Positions 15,941 through 23,708 of a stretch of DNA of 64,000 nt are shown piece after piece. How positions within the stretch are numbered: position 1 is the stretch's first letter; each line of letters starts with the position of its first letter. Below the pieces are notes generated by a model. It ran no database searches, had not been told where the DNA came from, and saw only the letters and a list, made by a program, of their open reading frames with translations. Origin of the DNA: Paenibacillus alvei DSM 29 (GTDB lineage Bacteria > Bacillota > Bacilli > Paenibacillales > Paenibacillaceae); NCBI RefSeq assembly GCF_000293805.1, contig NZ_AMBZ01000023.1:45429-109428 (forward strand), given 5' to 3'. The position numbers were made by a program, and so were the translations under genes.

Positions 15941-17290
15941 ATGGCATTTGATCGAATTGATGGTGTGTGGCCATTAGAGGGTTTTTTGGAGCAGAAGAAC
16001 GCCGCGCCAGGAATTAAATACGGTTGGATAGGCATTGGCCAAGGTGGAAGCAAAATCGTTGACGCTGTTGCCGGTATTGTGGATAAAGCTGGGAATCAGG
16101 TTTATCCTGTGATGATCATAAATAGTAATCTTGGCGATATGGGGAAACTGAAGAATATTTCAAAAAAGGACATGCACCCCTTGGTAGGATATGAACAAGG
16201 TGTAGGGAAAAATCCTGAAGTTGGGAAAGAAGCATTCATGCAGAATGGGGCGGAGATTTTCGACGCAGTTGCGGAGAAGATGGCTGGATGTAGCTTTATT
16301 TATGTTGTTGGTTCCCTGGGCGGGGGCACCGGTACAGGGGCAATAAACGTCTTAGCGGATGCTATCTCAGATTACATAGGTATCCCTGTGGGGGCTATTG
16401 TTTCACTGCCAAGACCAAACGAGATTGAAAGCCTAAATGCGTACAACGCAATGGCTGAACTTACTCCGAAACTCAGCCTGATCCGAGAAGATGAAGAAGG
16501 CCGGCAATATCGGGCCTTAGAGAATCTGGTGGTACTGGACAATGATAAAATTATCAAGGAGCATACTACGAAACCAGAAGTGCCTAATCTTACGTGGGAT
16601 TTTTACTCAAATTATAAAGTGGCTTCCATTATGCATGAGTGGAATGTCATTACATCGCTTGAAAGCGACTATACACTTGATGCTGCGGATTTATTGAATC
16701 ATATCATTTTAGGCGGCGGTATCCTGACGTACGCTAAAAAGAAAATCAATTTAGATGAAGTTACAAACCGTGAGAACTTGATTGACGAAATCATTAGTTG
16801 CTACAAAGAAAAGAATGTTCTTGCAAATGGTTTTGACTATCAAAACGATATGAGCAGCATGGCTCTCGTCGTTGTCATTCCTCGAGACAAAAAGGGGATG
16901 CTAAACCAAGATACACTAGAGATTATCCGTACGCGGATAGGGAAGGAGCTGCCACACATTAATTTCTATCCAGGTTTTGCAACGTGGGGATCGCGGCAGC
17001 ATGCACTGGTCTATACAATGGCGAAAATGGCCGGTCTTCCGGAGAGAGCGAAGAAACTTCGCACCGAGGTTGAGGAGCTGCGTAGTCGGCGTGAGGAAAG
17101 TGAGAAGAAGGCCTCTGGGTTCGGTATGGGTGAAAAGATCTCTACGGGAAACACAGTTACGGCCAGAAGAACAGTAGGTGGGAATCCATTCCTCAAGGAT
17201 GCTTCAAGTAATCAAGCTAAAATGAATAATACACCTCAGACTAACCAAACTACTCAAACAATTCGAAATCCATTTCCGAAGAAAATCTAA
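15941..17290 (+). CDS. tubZ: TubZ, tubulin/FtsZ-like GTPase for plasmid partition
   Basis: 449 residues. The tubulin signature loop is present as GSLGGGTGTGA near residues 126-136. N-terminal nucleotide contacts include YGWIGIGQGGSKIVDAV, and the start has AAGGAGG. TubZ forms treadmilling filaments that carry TubR-tubC complexes through the cell; in the pXO1 and pBtoxis type it is also needed for plasmid maintenance. The C-terminal tail (about residues 370-449) is basic and Asn/Gln/Thr-rich, as expected for the TubR-binding tail. A terminator follows. Confidence 0.93.
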   Translation: MAFDRIDGVWPLEGFLEQKNAAPGIKYGWIGIGQGGSKIVDAVAGIVDKAGNQVYPVMIINSNLGDMGKLKNISKKDMHPLVGYEQGVGKNPEVGKEAFMQNGAEIFDAVAEKMAGCSFIYVVGSLGGGTGTGAINVLADAISDYIGIPVGAIVSLPRPNEIESLNAYNAMAELTPKLSLIREDEEGRQYRALENLVVLDNDKIIKEHTTKPEVPNLTWDFYSNYKVASIMHEWNVITSLESDYTLDAADLLNHIILGGGILTYAKKKINLDEVTNRENLIDEIISCYKEKNVLANGFDYQNDMSSMALVVVIPRDKKGMLNQDTLEIIRTRIGKELPHINFYPGFATWGSRQHALVYTMAKMAGLPERAKKLRTEVEELRSRREESEKKASGFGMGEKISTGNTVTARRTVGGNPFLKDASSNQAKMNNTPQTNQTTQTIRNPFPKKI

Positions 17291-17310
17291 TTATTAATTC
17301 ATCATTTTTA

Positions 17311-17431
17311 GGAATAGGGGCGCCAGTGTGGTCGTTCCTATCCCTGTTTTTCTTTACTGGATTGTCGCTGGTTTGCTGAAGGTGCAAAGAAGAAGGAAGT
17401 TGCATGGAATGACTACATGAAGCCTCCTTCT
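17311..17431 (+). terminator. Two successive terminators after tubZ
   Basis: First: GGAATAGG (17311-17318) with CCTATCCC (17337-17344), one mismatch, then TGTTTTTC. Second: AGAAGGA (17391-17397) with TCCTTCT (17425-17431), then TTTTTTT. The second may be bidirectional or end a small transcript. Confidence 0.65.
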
Positions 17432-17449
17432 TTTTTTATGATGGCGTGA

Positions 17450-17690
17450 CTGGGGCCATTGGGTGCCGTCCAGTTTGGATAAGTCTTTATGATTTAATAC
17501 ATAATCAGCTAGAAGGGGAGTGGGCCTTTAAATCTATTCCTAGATTGTTAAACCATCATTCTAATCCCCAGCTTGTTTCAGTCAGGCTGACCAAGCGAAC
17601 TACCGGTACTAGACTGGGGAACCGGCCAAGTACCGGAGGATGGGTTCCATTGGTCATCTATTCCTCCTTTGCGTTCCGAAGCAAAGGGCA
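17450..17690 (+). ncRNA. Structured leader or small RNA with mutually exclusive helices
   Basis: CCCCAG (17566-17571) pairs with CTGGGG (17614-17619), while CCGGTACT (17603-17610) pairs perfectly with AGTACCGG (17629-17636). The two helices interlock, so they form a pseudoknot or alternate. A third hairpin, CCTTTGC/GCAAAGG (17666-17672/17681-17687), follows. The open frame across this stretch has no ribosome site and unusual composition. It lies directly upstream of the small gene at 17755 and could be its riboregulator. Confidence 0.5.
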
Positions 17691-17754
17691 AGTTCAAATG
17701 ATTCGCCGCAAATTGGTCTTCAGCTGGTCATTTCATCAAAAAAGGGGCTCTTCT

Positions 17755-17931
17755 ATGGAACCGAAATTTCTAATCATGTACGAGCATCTTGGTGAGGACA
17801 AACCGAAATTTCATATTTTGTTCAATGAGTTATCTTCTAAAGTGAAATTATACGAGTTAGAGAATGAAGCAGCTGCACAGGCTGTTCGGCTTTTTGAAAT
17901 TAAAGAGATCTCAAGACATAATTGGTCTTAA
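17755..17931 (+). CDS. Small unknown protein, 58 residues
   Basis: Starts MEPKFLIMYEHLGEDKPKFH after AAAAGGGG, which is why the start is placed here rather than at the upstream limit of the frame. It is compact, charged and has no membrane segment. No family is recognised. It follows a structured region that may control it. Confidence 0.55.
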   Translation: MEPKFLIMYEHLGEDKPKFHILFNELSSKVKLYELENEAAAQAVRLFEIKEISRHNWS

Positions 17932-18010
17932 AGTCGCTGTGTTGTTACTTGTGAGTACGAGAAGGAATGAGTAATAAAAACACGAATGAATTCAAATGGA
18001 GGAAAACCTA

Positions 18011-18250
18011 ATGTTCGAGTATGCATTTCTGACACTCAAAAATTATAAACTGACTTCAGTTGCGGATATTATCAATAATCAACCGGAATCGAAATTCCCA
18101 AACGAGTGGGAGTTTGATAGGAATGTAATTGATGGCTGGAAAGGAGCTAGTTTTCGTTTTGTTCTGAATGAATTAGGACGAGAACGCTGGGAGCTTGTCT
18201 GTCAGCACGGCCTTAATTCGTTTATTTTCAAACGTCTTATCTTGGAATAA
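18011..18250 (+). CDS. Small unknown protein, DUF4177-like end
   Basis: 79 residues from ATG 18011, 7 nt after GGAGGA. The C-terminal stretch LNELGRERWELVCQHGLNSFIFKR resembles the DUF4177 pattern, in which a variable-residue lead is followed by L-N-x-L-G-x-x-G-W-E-L-V; here Gly is replaced by Arg. Function of that family is unknown. It begins a series of small genes of similar size. Confidence 0.6.
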   Translation: MFEYAFLTLKNYKLTSVADIINNQPESKFPNEWEFDRNVIDGWKGASFRFVLNELGRERWELVCQHGLNSFIFKRLILE

Positions 18251-18286
18251 TAGTGAATAGAAATATGCTATTAAGGAGCCAGACAA

Positions 18287-18592
18287 ATGGTGAGATGGGA
18301 TAAATTAAATAGCTTTTTTGAAGATAATATAAGGGGCGGAAATCAAGGCCCTGATTACTTTGAAGAATATGAACAGGAATTCAATGGCAAAGTATACAGG
18401 GCGTATATTCGTCTAGATGAATTTGATGAAGAGACAGTTAAACTTGCTACAGTTATATTGGGAACATACGATTTAATAGAAGACTTTGAGCACGATCCAG
18501 TTGGTTTTGAAATTCCAAGCAATTTATTTTTTCATCAAACCTTCATTCTCAATACTCTTCTCTCTACATCTAAAAAGGAGGAAGGTATATAA
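18287..18592 (+). CDS. Unknown acidic protein, 101 residues
   Basis: AAGGAG lies 9 nt before the ATG. Very acidic (EEYEQEFNGK, DEFDEETVKL, EDFEHDP), soluble, with no recognised motif. A 17-codon open frame (18594-18647, MRISTKYRFIELWGSSS) with its own GGAGG follows 2 nt after the stop and may be the remains of the next gene. Confidence 0.55.
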   Translation: MVRWDKLNSFFEDNIRGGNQGPDYFEEYEQEFNGKVYRAYIRLDEFDEETVKLATVILGTYDLIEDFEHDPVGFEIPSNLFFHQTFILNTLLSTSKKEEGI

Positions 18593-18728
18593 TATGAGGA
18601 TTTCCACTAAATATCGCTTTATTGAATTGTGGGGTTCTAGCTCTTAGTTTAGTTTTAACTTTACTATAAATCGGGCTGGATAGGAGATGCATTAGTAAGA
18701 AATCAGAATGAATAGGAGAGTACATAAC

Positions 18729-19087
18729 ATGGACATAAAGAAGTTGCCCACACTGCATGATATATCAAAAAAATGAGCGAGTTGGAAGCCAGTAGATTAG
18801 AGGAATCAAGAAAGCGAGCCCAATCCCATAAAGTTAAATTTTATGTTCGCGGAAAAGCATTCAGCAATGATCACATATATTTCATTGTCGATGAGGACGG
18901 AAAGGTTTATAAAATCTTATGGGAATCTGGTTCAAGATTATTTAAACATATCGAAGTCACCTTAGATCATTTGGAGCTTGTATGTGATGAAGTTGATGTT
19001 AATCAAGGAGCTGTTCGTTCAGCATTAAAAGCTTGGGAAAAATTTAAGGAAAGAGGATATGTAAATATTGAAGTTTCACGATTCTGA
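18729..19087 (+). CDS. Unknown protein with an N-terminal A7 frameshift site
   Basis: The strong ribosome site (AGGAGAG) serves ATG 18729, which reads only 15 codons (MDIKKLPTLHDISKK) to TGA 18774. A run of seven A (18767-18773) just before the stop would, with one extra base or a -1 slip, join this to the 104-residue frame at 18773-19087 (MSELEASRLEESRKRAQSHK). The downstream ATG also overlaps the stop as ATGA, so coupled re-initiation is possible. The protein is charged with a small beta-rich middle (HIYFIVDEDGKVYKILWESG). No family recognised. Confidence 0.6.
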
Positions 19088-19136
19088 AGTAGCTTATGTG
19101 TTCGAGTATCTAAATTGAAAAGGATGTGTTTATCTG

Positions 19137-19346
19137 ATGAAATTATCAAGAAATGAAATGTCGGAAATTAGACTCGCTTTGGAACAAAGGCTTGAAGAAT
19201 TAAGTAAGCGTCTGGTTTCTTTAGCCGATCAGGGAGAAGCGGTTTTGAATTCAGTTAAAAAAGACATAAAAGATTGCAATTCAGCTCTTAAGAAATTTTC
19301 AACTGAATTAAAAGATACAGAATGTGCGCTAGAAGATACAAAGTGA
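19137..19346 (+). CDS. Small coiled-coil protein, 69 residues
   Basis: Almost entirely predicted coiled coil (EMSEIRLALEQRLEELSKRL ... SVKKDIKDCNSALKKFSTEL), with AAAGGATG upstream of the ATG. Its last 36 nt (19314-19349) recur at 21588-21623, where the rest of the gene is degenerate. Function unknown. It may be a binding partner of a neighbouring small protein. Confidence 0.6.
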   Translation: MKLSRNEMSEIRLALEQRLEELSKRLVSLADQGEAVLNSVKKDIKDCNSALKKFSTELKDTECALEDTK

Positions 19347-19470
19347 ATACTTTGTTGTATGAAATGATAGTTTTGAACAAGACTCTCCTGAAGATCAATA
19401 ACTTTAGAGAGAAAACTAGAAACGTTTTAACTGATGCATTAAACAACAGTTGAATCAGGGAGGAAATTCA

Positions 19471-20171
19471 ATGTCTCTAGATAATGAAAAAAAGAAACAT
19501 TAGAGCGTGAGTCAGGCGTTGTTCTTTCCAGATATGTAAAAGAACGCGTCCCAAAAGCATTTTCGGGTGGGAAAGTTAAATTTCGTGAGTATGCTACTCT
19601 TGTCGAGGATATGTCCAGTCTAATTGACAAGACTGAAGCTAATATCGAAATTGAGTCTACGTGTCGTAAAGGATGCGCTGCTTGCTGCAGTCATTCTATA
19701 CTCGTGAATGGTTTTGAGGTCGAGGTCATTCTGAATTATATTGAGCGCAACTATGACTACGAGACAAGAAAAGCTATAAAACAACGTATTAATGATACGG
19801 CGAATCGGTTGGATGCTACATTAGGTCCAGCGCCACGGAATACCAATGAACTGAAAAACATACTTGAACATGAAGAAGAAATAAAGACGAACTACTTTGA
19901 GCTTCAGCTACCATGTCCGTTACTCAACGAGCAACAAGAATGCATGGTTTATCCAGTCCGGCCATCTCCATGTTGGACATATCGTTCGTATGGTGATCCT
20001 GATGTATGCAACACTACATTCGATGTTCCGCATACGATTAATTACATTGGCCATGAAGAATATTATTCTGTAGTAAAGGCAAAGTCAATCGATGCAGGTA
20101 CAATAACTAATCGTAAATCGTACGTACTAGCAGGTTTTTTGCCGCAGAAACTGCGGGATGCAATTTTTTAG
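19471..20171 (+). CDS. YkgJ-type cysteine-cluster protein, with an A AAA AAG slippery site
   Basis: The metal-binding motif CRKGCAACC and later Cys residues (CPLL...ECMVYPVRPSPCWTYRSYGDPDVC) identify the YkgJ/zinc-iron-chelating family. The best start is ATG 19471 with GGGAGG upstream, but that frame stops after 10 codons at 19501. The heptamer A-AAA-AAG (19488-19494), in frame, would by a -1 slip continue as ETLERESGVVLSRYVKERV into the main frame (open from before 19611). One missing A gives the same result. Restored length is about 233 residues. Function of the family is not established. Confidence 0.72.
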
Positions 20172-20386
20172 AAGCGATGATTCATCTCCCCGTCATATTT
20201 CGGCAAGGTCATCATCCGTTATTCATTGATAGTGAAGAATGGCTACATACTCTTTGAGCATCTGCTCGTCTTGAAGATCGCGCGAACGACTTGTACTATA
20301 TTCGCGCAAACAAGTGAGGGGGGATGGCTGCGGATTTCCTTATGATGAACTCCGATTAAAAACTAAGTTGTAAGGAGATAGATACC

Positions 20387-20896
20387 ATGAAAACACTATC
20401 TGAAGAAATAAAGGGAATACTCGAATGCTATGTAATACAGAATTCGGAACAAATGTTAACTGAAAAACGGAATGAGTCTTTTAGGAAAACAAGAGAAAAT
20501 ATAAACGACATAATTTCTGAAAAACTATATGCATGGCTTTGTGCTAATGAAGAATCATTAAAAAGAAATAGTATATCAGTTTCGAGGAATGAACAATATG
20601 TAATATTGCTAATCAATGACTTTACTATCGAGATTTCATTCAGTGGAAGCAGTAATGACAAACATCAAGGCCCTGACGCTACGTATGAGGGCTTTGTTAA
20701 ATGGTCATTTGAACCACCAAAATCCGTTAAGAAAGCCAGGACAGGTGGAACGGCATACACTTATAAAGGACTCCATGTAGATTTGGATTATTCACATGAC
20801 AAGTCATATTTAGAGCGGCAGATTAAACAAAAATTCACTCATGAACAATTTAAAGAAATTTTATTAACCAGCCTGAGAAATAGTCTATTGAAATAA
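20387..20896 (+). CDS. Unknown 169-residue protein
   Basis: AAGGAG lies 10 nt before the ATG. Helical N-terminus (about 60 residues), then a beta-rich region (EQYVILLINDFTIEISFSGS) and a Lys-rich end. No signal peptide or membrane segment. The 230 bp after it hold no gene I can support. Not recognised. Confidence 0.6.
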   Translation: MKTLSEEIKGILECYVIQNSEQMLTEKRNESFRKTRENINDIISEKLYAWLCANEESLKRNSISVSRNEQYVILLINDFTIEISFSGSSNDKHQGPDATYEGFVKWSFEPPKSVKKARTGGTAYTYKGLHVDLDYSHDKSYLERQIKQKFTHEQFKEILLTSLRNSLLK

Positions 20897-21130
20897 AGTG
20901 GGAACTGATGCTGTCGTTCAATATTTTAATGAAAACTATTCATTTAAAGACTGCCCTACATACTTATAGCTCTCAACGCGACAGAAGCAGACATGCGTTC
21001 GTATAATTCTTGGAGCGTCATCGTAGAAGAAGACGAAAATTCAATATAGGGGCGCATGTTGTCGAGATAGTAGATATGTTAGCCATTCGTGCAACTAAGA
21101 AGCGCCTATTAACAACGAAACAGAATTGTT

Positions 21131-21334
21131 ATGCGAGCATTCATGAAATGCACATTCTTTATCTTAGCGGTTATTAGTATTATTGTTTTTATTGGAACAA
21201 ATATTGGATTCTTTTTCTTTAATAACTTTCGGGATTTCATAGGTTTTAGTGCTTATGCAGTAGTAATTTCCACTGCATTTGTAGGTAGTGGTATTTTCGT
21301 ATACATTGCAAAACAATTAGATGAAGTTTATTGA
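21131..21334 (+). CDS. Small membrane protein, two helices
   Basis: 67 residues with hydrophobic spans at about 7-31 (FFILAVISIIVFIGTNIGFF) and 40-60. The ribosome site is weak, and an internal ATG at 21143 is an alternative start. No family recognised. The neighbourhood is partly degenerate, so it may be a leftover. Confidence 0.45.
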   Translation: MRAFMKCTFFILAVISIIVFIGTNIGFFFFNNFRDFIGFSAYAVVISTAFVGSGIFVYIAKQLDEVY

Positions 21335-21361
21335 GTGTCTATTGTAAAGAACTTCAATATT

Positions 21362-21475
21362 ATGGAGGTGAAATTGCATGAAGAACAATTGTCAATAATT
21401 GGTAAGAGGCTCGGTGGGGTAATAATACAAATAGATCCAAAAGAAGGTTCATATATTAATCCCTTGGAGGAGTAA
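21362..21475 (+). pseudogene. Fragment of a VirB4/PrgJ-type conjugation ATPase
   Basis: A 37-codon frame contains GKRLGGVIIQIDPKEGSYIN followed by PLEE. This closely follows the segment after the Walker A region of Gram-positive VirB4 proteins (L-G-G-x-V-I-x-I-x-P-x-S-x-x-Y-I-N-P-L). Nothing on either side continues the domain. It is best read as a remnant of a second, lost conjugation ATPase gene, separate from the intact one at 31252. Confidence 0.55.
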
Positions 21476-21587
21476 ATTCAGAAATTTAAAGCCGTTCGAG
21501 ATAGTTTCCAAAACATAGTGAATTTATTTAGAAAAGTACAAACAAGCGTTATCAATCATTCGTGTTGCAATCGGTGAGAATACAAAT

Positions 21588-21623
21588 GATACAGAATGTG
21601 CGCTGGAAGATACAAAGTGAATA
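21588..21623 (+). repeat. Duplicate of the 3' end of the coiled-coil gene
   Basis: These 36 nt match 19314-19349 with one difference. Both copies encode DTECALEDTK and a TGA. Upstream of this copy the coding match decays, so it is a partial gene duplication or recombination scar 2.27 kb away. Confidence 0.8.
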
Positions 21624-21638
21624 GGGGCGTGTATTAAA

Positions 21639-21965
21639 GTGGATAGAAACGCTAAACATCGTTACTGGCTGGTAAAACTGGGGGAGTTGTATTATGCAGG
21701 TGAATTGGCACGTAAAAGCCAGGTAAAAAATGCGTTTAGTTATGAATTTGTAAGCGATGAGGCATTGGCTTTTCCTTTTAATAATGAAGTTTTTGCTGAT
21801 CAAATAAATGCTAAATGTGGTGGAGTAGTTACTTCAAGGGAAACAACTTTTGGTGATTACGTTGCTTTATATGAAAGACATCAAAAATATACGAATAGTG
21901 AAGAGGAATTCTATAAAGAACAGAGTAGTATGCTTATTGACGTACTGGAAAATGAGAAGCTTTAA
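21639..21965 (+). CDS. Unknown 108-residue protein
   Basis: GTG start with AGGGG about 12 nt upstream. Soluble, mixed charge (MDRNAKHRYWLVKLGELYYA ... EEEFYKEQSSMLIDVLENEK). It overlaps the next small membrane-protein gene by 14 nt, suggesting coupled translation. No family recognised. Confidence 0.5.
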   Translation: MDRNAKHRYWLVKLGELYYAGELARKSQVKNAFSYEFVSDEALAFPFNNEVFADQINAKCGGVVTSRETTFGDYVALYERHQKYTNSEEEFYKEQSSMLIDVLENEKL

Positions 21966-22116
21966 GAAAACGCAGTACACGTTTAATGAACAGGTGGTGT
22001 TCAACTTGAGAGATCCAGAAACCGACCAAAAATTCAAAAAAGGGTTTGCTATCACTGCTTCAATCACTGTAGGCATTGTTGGCATTGTCTCGATTATAAG
22101 TTTGCTAACAAAATGA
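21952..22116 (+). CDS. Small single-pass membrane protein
   Basis: 54 residues. A charged N-terminus (MRSFKKTQYTFNEQVVFNLR) is followed by one C-terminal membrane helix (FAITASITVGIVGIVSIISL). The ATG lies inside the preceding gene, and a terminator follows at 22211. Size and topology are like tail-anchored small proteins. Function unknown. Confidence 0.5.
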   Translation: MRSFKKTQYTFNEQVVFNLRDPETDQKFKKGFAITASITVGIVGIVSIISLLTK

Positions 22117-22210
22117 ATAAATTAAAAATGAGGTGAGTGGATAAATTAGTAATATTCCGAATCTCATACTCTATTATAAGTTTTCTTTTATAGTCAGAAG
22201 ATAGACATTA

Positions 22211-22240
22211 AAGCTCCGATATAGGGAGCTTCTTTTTTAC
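22211..22240 (+). terminator. Terminator ending the small-gene cluster
   Basis: AAGCTCC (22211-22217) pairs with GGAGCTT (22225-22231), followed by CTTTTTT. Confidence 0.8.
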
Positions 22241-22293
22241 GATCACTAAGGGAAGACCTATTATTTTCATGAATGTGTTTATGTGTGTCCCAA

Positions 22294-22470
22294 TGTGTTC
22301 TGAGAACACACTATTGATTTTCCTTGTTATATCAAGGTTTTTTGATGTTTGTGTTCAGGTGTGTTCCGAGGACACACATACATATGTTTGATTATTTTTA
22401 TGTGTACGTGTTCTTTGAACACACGTATTATCCAACCTAGATTTTGATATGTGTGTTCGATTGACACACA
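22294..22470. promoter_or_regulatory. Array of four GTGTTC-N3-GAACAC operators
   Basis: Sites: GTGTTC-TGA-GAACAC (22295-22309, perfect, 7-bp arms), GTGTTC-CGA-GGACAC (22361-22375), GTGTTC-TTT-GAACAC (22408-22422, perfect) and GTGTTC-GAT-TGACAC (22453-22467). An extra half site lies at 22351-22356. Spacing is roughly 67, 47 and 45 bp. They lie upstream of the gene at 22535 and the conjugation region, so a common regulator could link partition and transfer. Confidence 0.75.
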
Positions 22471-22534
22471 TATAACTGTTAAGAGATCATAATATGATTA
22501 TGATGTGTGTAGTGCGGTGAGGGAGGTATATATT

Positions 22535-22858
22535 TTGAGACAACGAATGCCGTGGATTTTAGAAGGTCGTTCAACCTTTGTTCGTAATAGATTGCTAAAA
22601 GCGTATTCACTAGACCAACTTGAGTGTGACGATACTTGGTACAAAGAGGTTATTGAAGCTCCAGAGTGTGATTTTTTCGGTATTCATAGAGATGATCTTG
22701 AATTGATATATCATTATTTTTCGCCTTCTGATTCAGAATTAATCAGTATTCAAAACAAGTATGGAAATTGCGATTTGTTCACAGTTGTCATTGCAAAGCT
22801 CACTGAACTATATGACCGTGCTTATCAGAATGCTATTAAAAAGTTACAAGTGGTGTAA
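22535..22858 (+). CDS. Unknown 107-residue protein under the operator array
   Basis: TTG start at 22535, chosen for GGGAGG 9 nt upstream. Sequence starts MRQRMPWILEGRSTFVRNRL and has acidic and aromatic stretches later (DDLELIYHYFSPSDSE). No motif recognised. It is the first gene after four operator copies, so it is a prime candidate target of, or partner in, that regulation. Confidence 0.6.
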   Translation: MRQRMPWILEGRSTFVRNRLLKAYSLDQLECDDTWYKEVIEAPECDFFGIHRDDLELIYHYFSPSDSELISIQNKYGNCDLFTVVIAKLTELYDRAYQNAIKKLQVV

Positions 22859-23039
22859 AACTATGGTCATCGGAATTACGATGCTACAGCTTACCCGGTC
22901 AATTGCATATGTAAGCTTTTAGGACTCTATTTTCTTGAAGTAGGGGCTGCTATCAATACAAATAAAATGATCAATTACCAGGAATGTAATTCAAATTTGG
23001 TGATGAGTAACTTGGTTGCTCGTACTAAAAAACGGAGCT

Positions 23040-23290
23040 GAGCGAGGCAGAGCACGACCATCCCGAGACGTTTTTCGAGGGTGCTAGTCGTGTAATGCAG
23101 GATAAGGCACGTTTCCGTGCGTGACTACGCGTATCTGGCAAAGCCAGTTATATTATATTGTTAATGTGACTACATTAGTGACTACGATGTATGAGTCTTT
23201 TCTCTTTTTTGACTACGTTCTATGAAAAACTGCTCTATATTCATCAAATCTATGACTACATATGGTATATTTTACTTGAATACTGGACTT
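23040..23290. other. Candidate oriT with TGACTAC repeats
   Basis: Five direct copies of TGACTAC at 23122, 23167, 23179, 23210 and 23253. Small hairpins GCAC-GTTTCC-GTGC and CTGGC-AAA-GCCAG lie around 23108-23146. An inverted CACGAC/GTCGTG pair lies around 23061-23095. The region ends at the accessory-protein and relaxase genes, the usual oriT position. The exact nick site cannot be assigned by eye. No gene is seen in 22859-23304. Confidence 0.6.
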
Positions 23291-23304
23291 AGGGAGTGGT
23301 ACAT

Positions 23305-23703
23305 ATGGCAAAAGAATCAATAAACACTTTGGGGCATCCTAAACGCTTACGACTTGAAGATGATTTAGAAAGAATGATCGCGGCCATTGCGATTATGAAT
23401 AATGAGTCACAGACAGATACAATGAGAAGAATGCTTCGTGAGCAAGCTGAGCGCGAGTTAGCTGAACAAGCGATTGGATATGTTCTTCCTCAAATCAGAC
23501 GAGCTGTTGCTGAGTCGATAAAGCCAACGGAAGAACGGATGGCCAAATTAGCTGTAAAAGGGACAATTGCTTCCGCGACAACCATGTATACGAATTTAGA
23601 AGTATTGGGAAGAATGGGGCAGCGTGATGTTCGAGACATCTATGATATTGCTCGAAAAAAAGCGGTAGCTTTTACTCGATCGAAGCCTGAGTCAGAGGAA
23701 TAA
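23305..23703 (+). CDS. Relaxosome accessory DNA-binding protein (MobC-like)
   Basis: 132 residues from ATG 23305, with GGGAG 8 nt upstream. The N-terminal segment (HPKRLRLEDDLERMIAAIAI ... TDTMRRMLREQAERE) looks like a ribbon-helix-helix protein with a long helix after it. It lies 5 nt upstream of the relaxase and just after the repeat-rich oriT candidate, matching MobC-type proteins that bind oriT and help open the nick region. The specific family is inferred. Confidence 0.7.
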   Translation: MAKESINTLGHPKRLRLEDDLERMIAAIAIMNNESQTDTMRRMLREQAERELAEQAIGYVLPQIRRAVAESIKPTEERMAKLAVKGTIASATTMYTNLEVLGRMGQRDVRDIYDIARKKAVAFTRSKPESEE

Positions 23704-23708
23704 TCATC

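Noticed and set aside
17446..17754. Upstream extension of the 58-residue protein
   Set aside because: The extension crosses a structured region and has no ribosome site; the internal ATG at 17755 has one.
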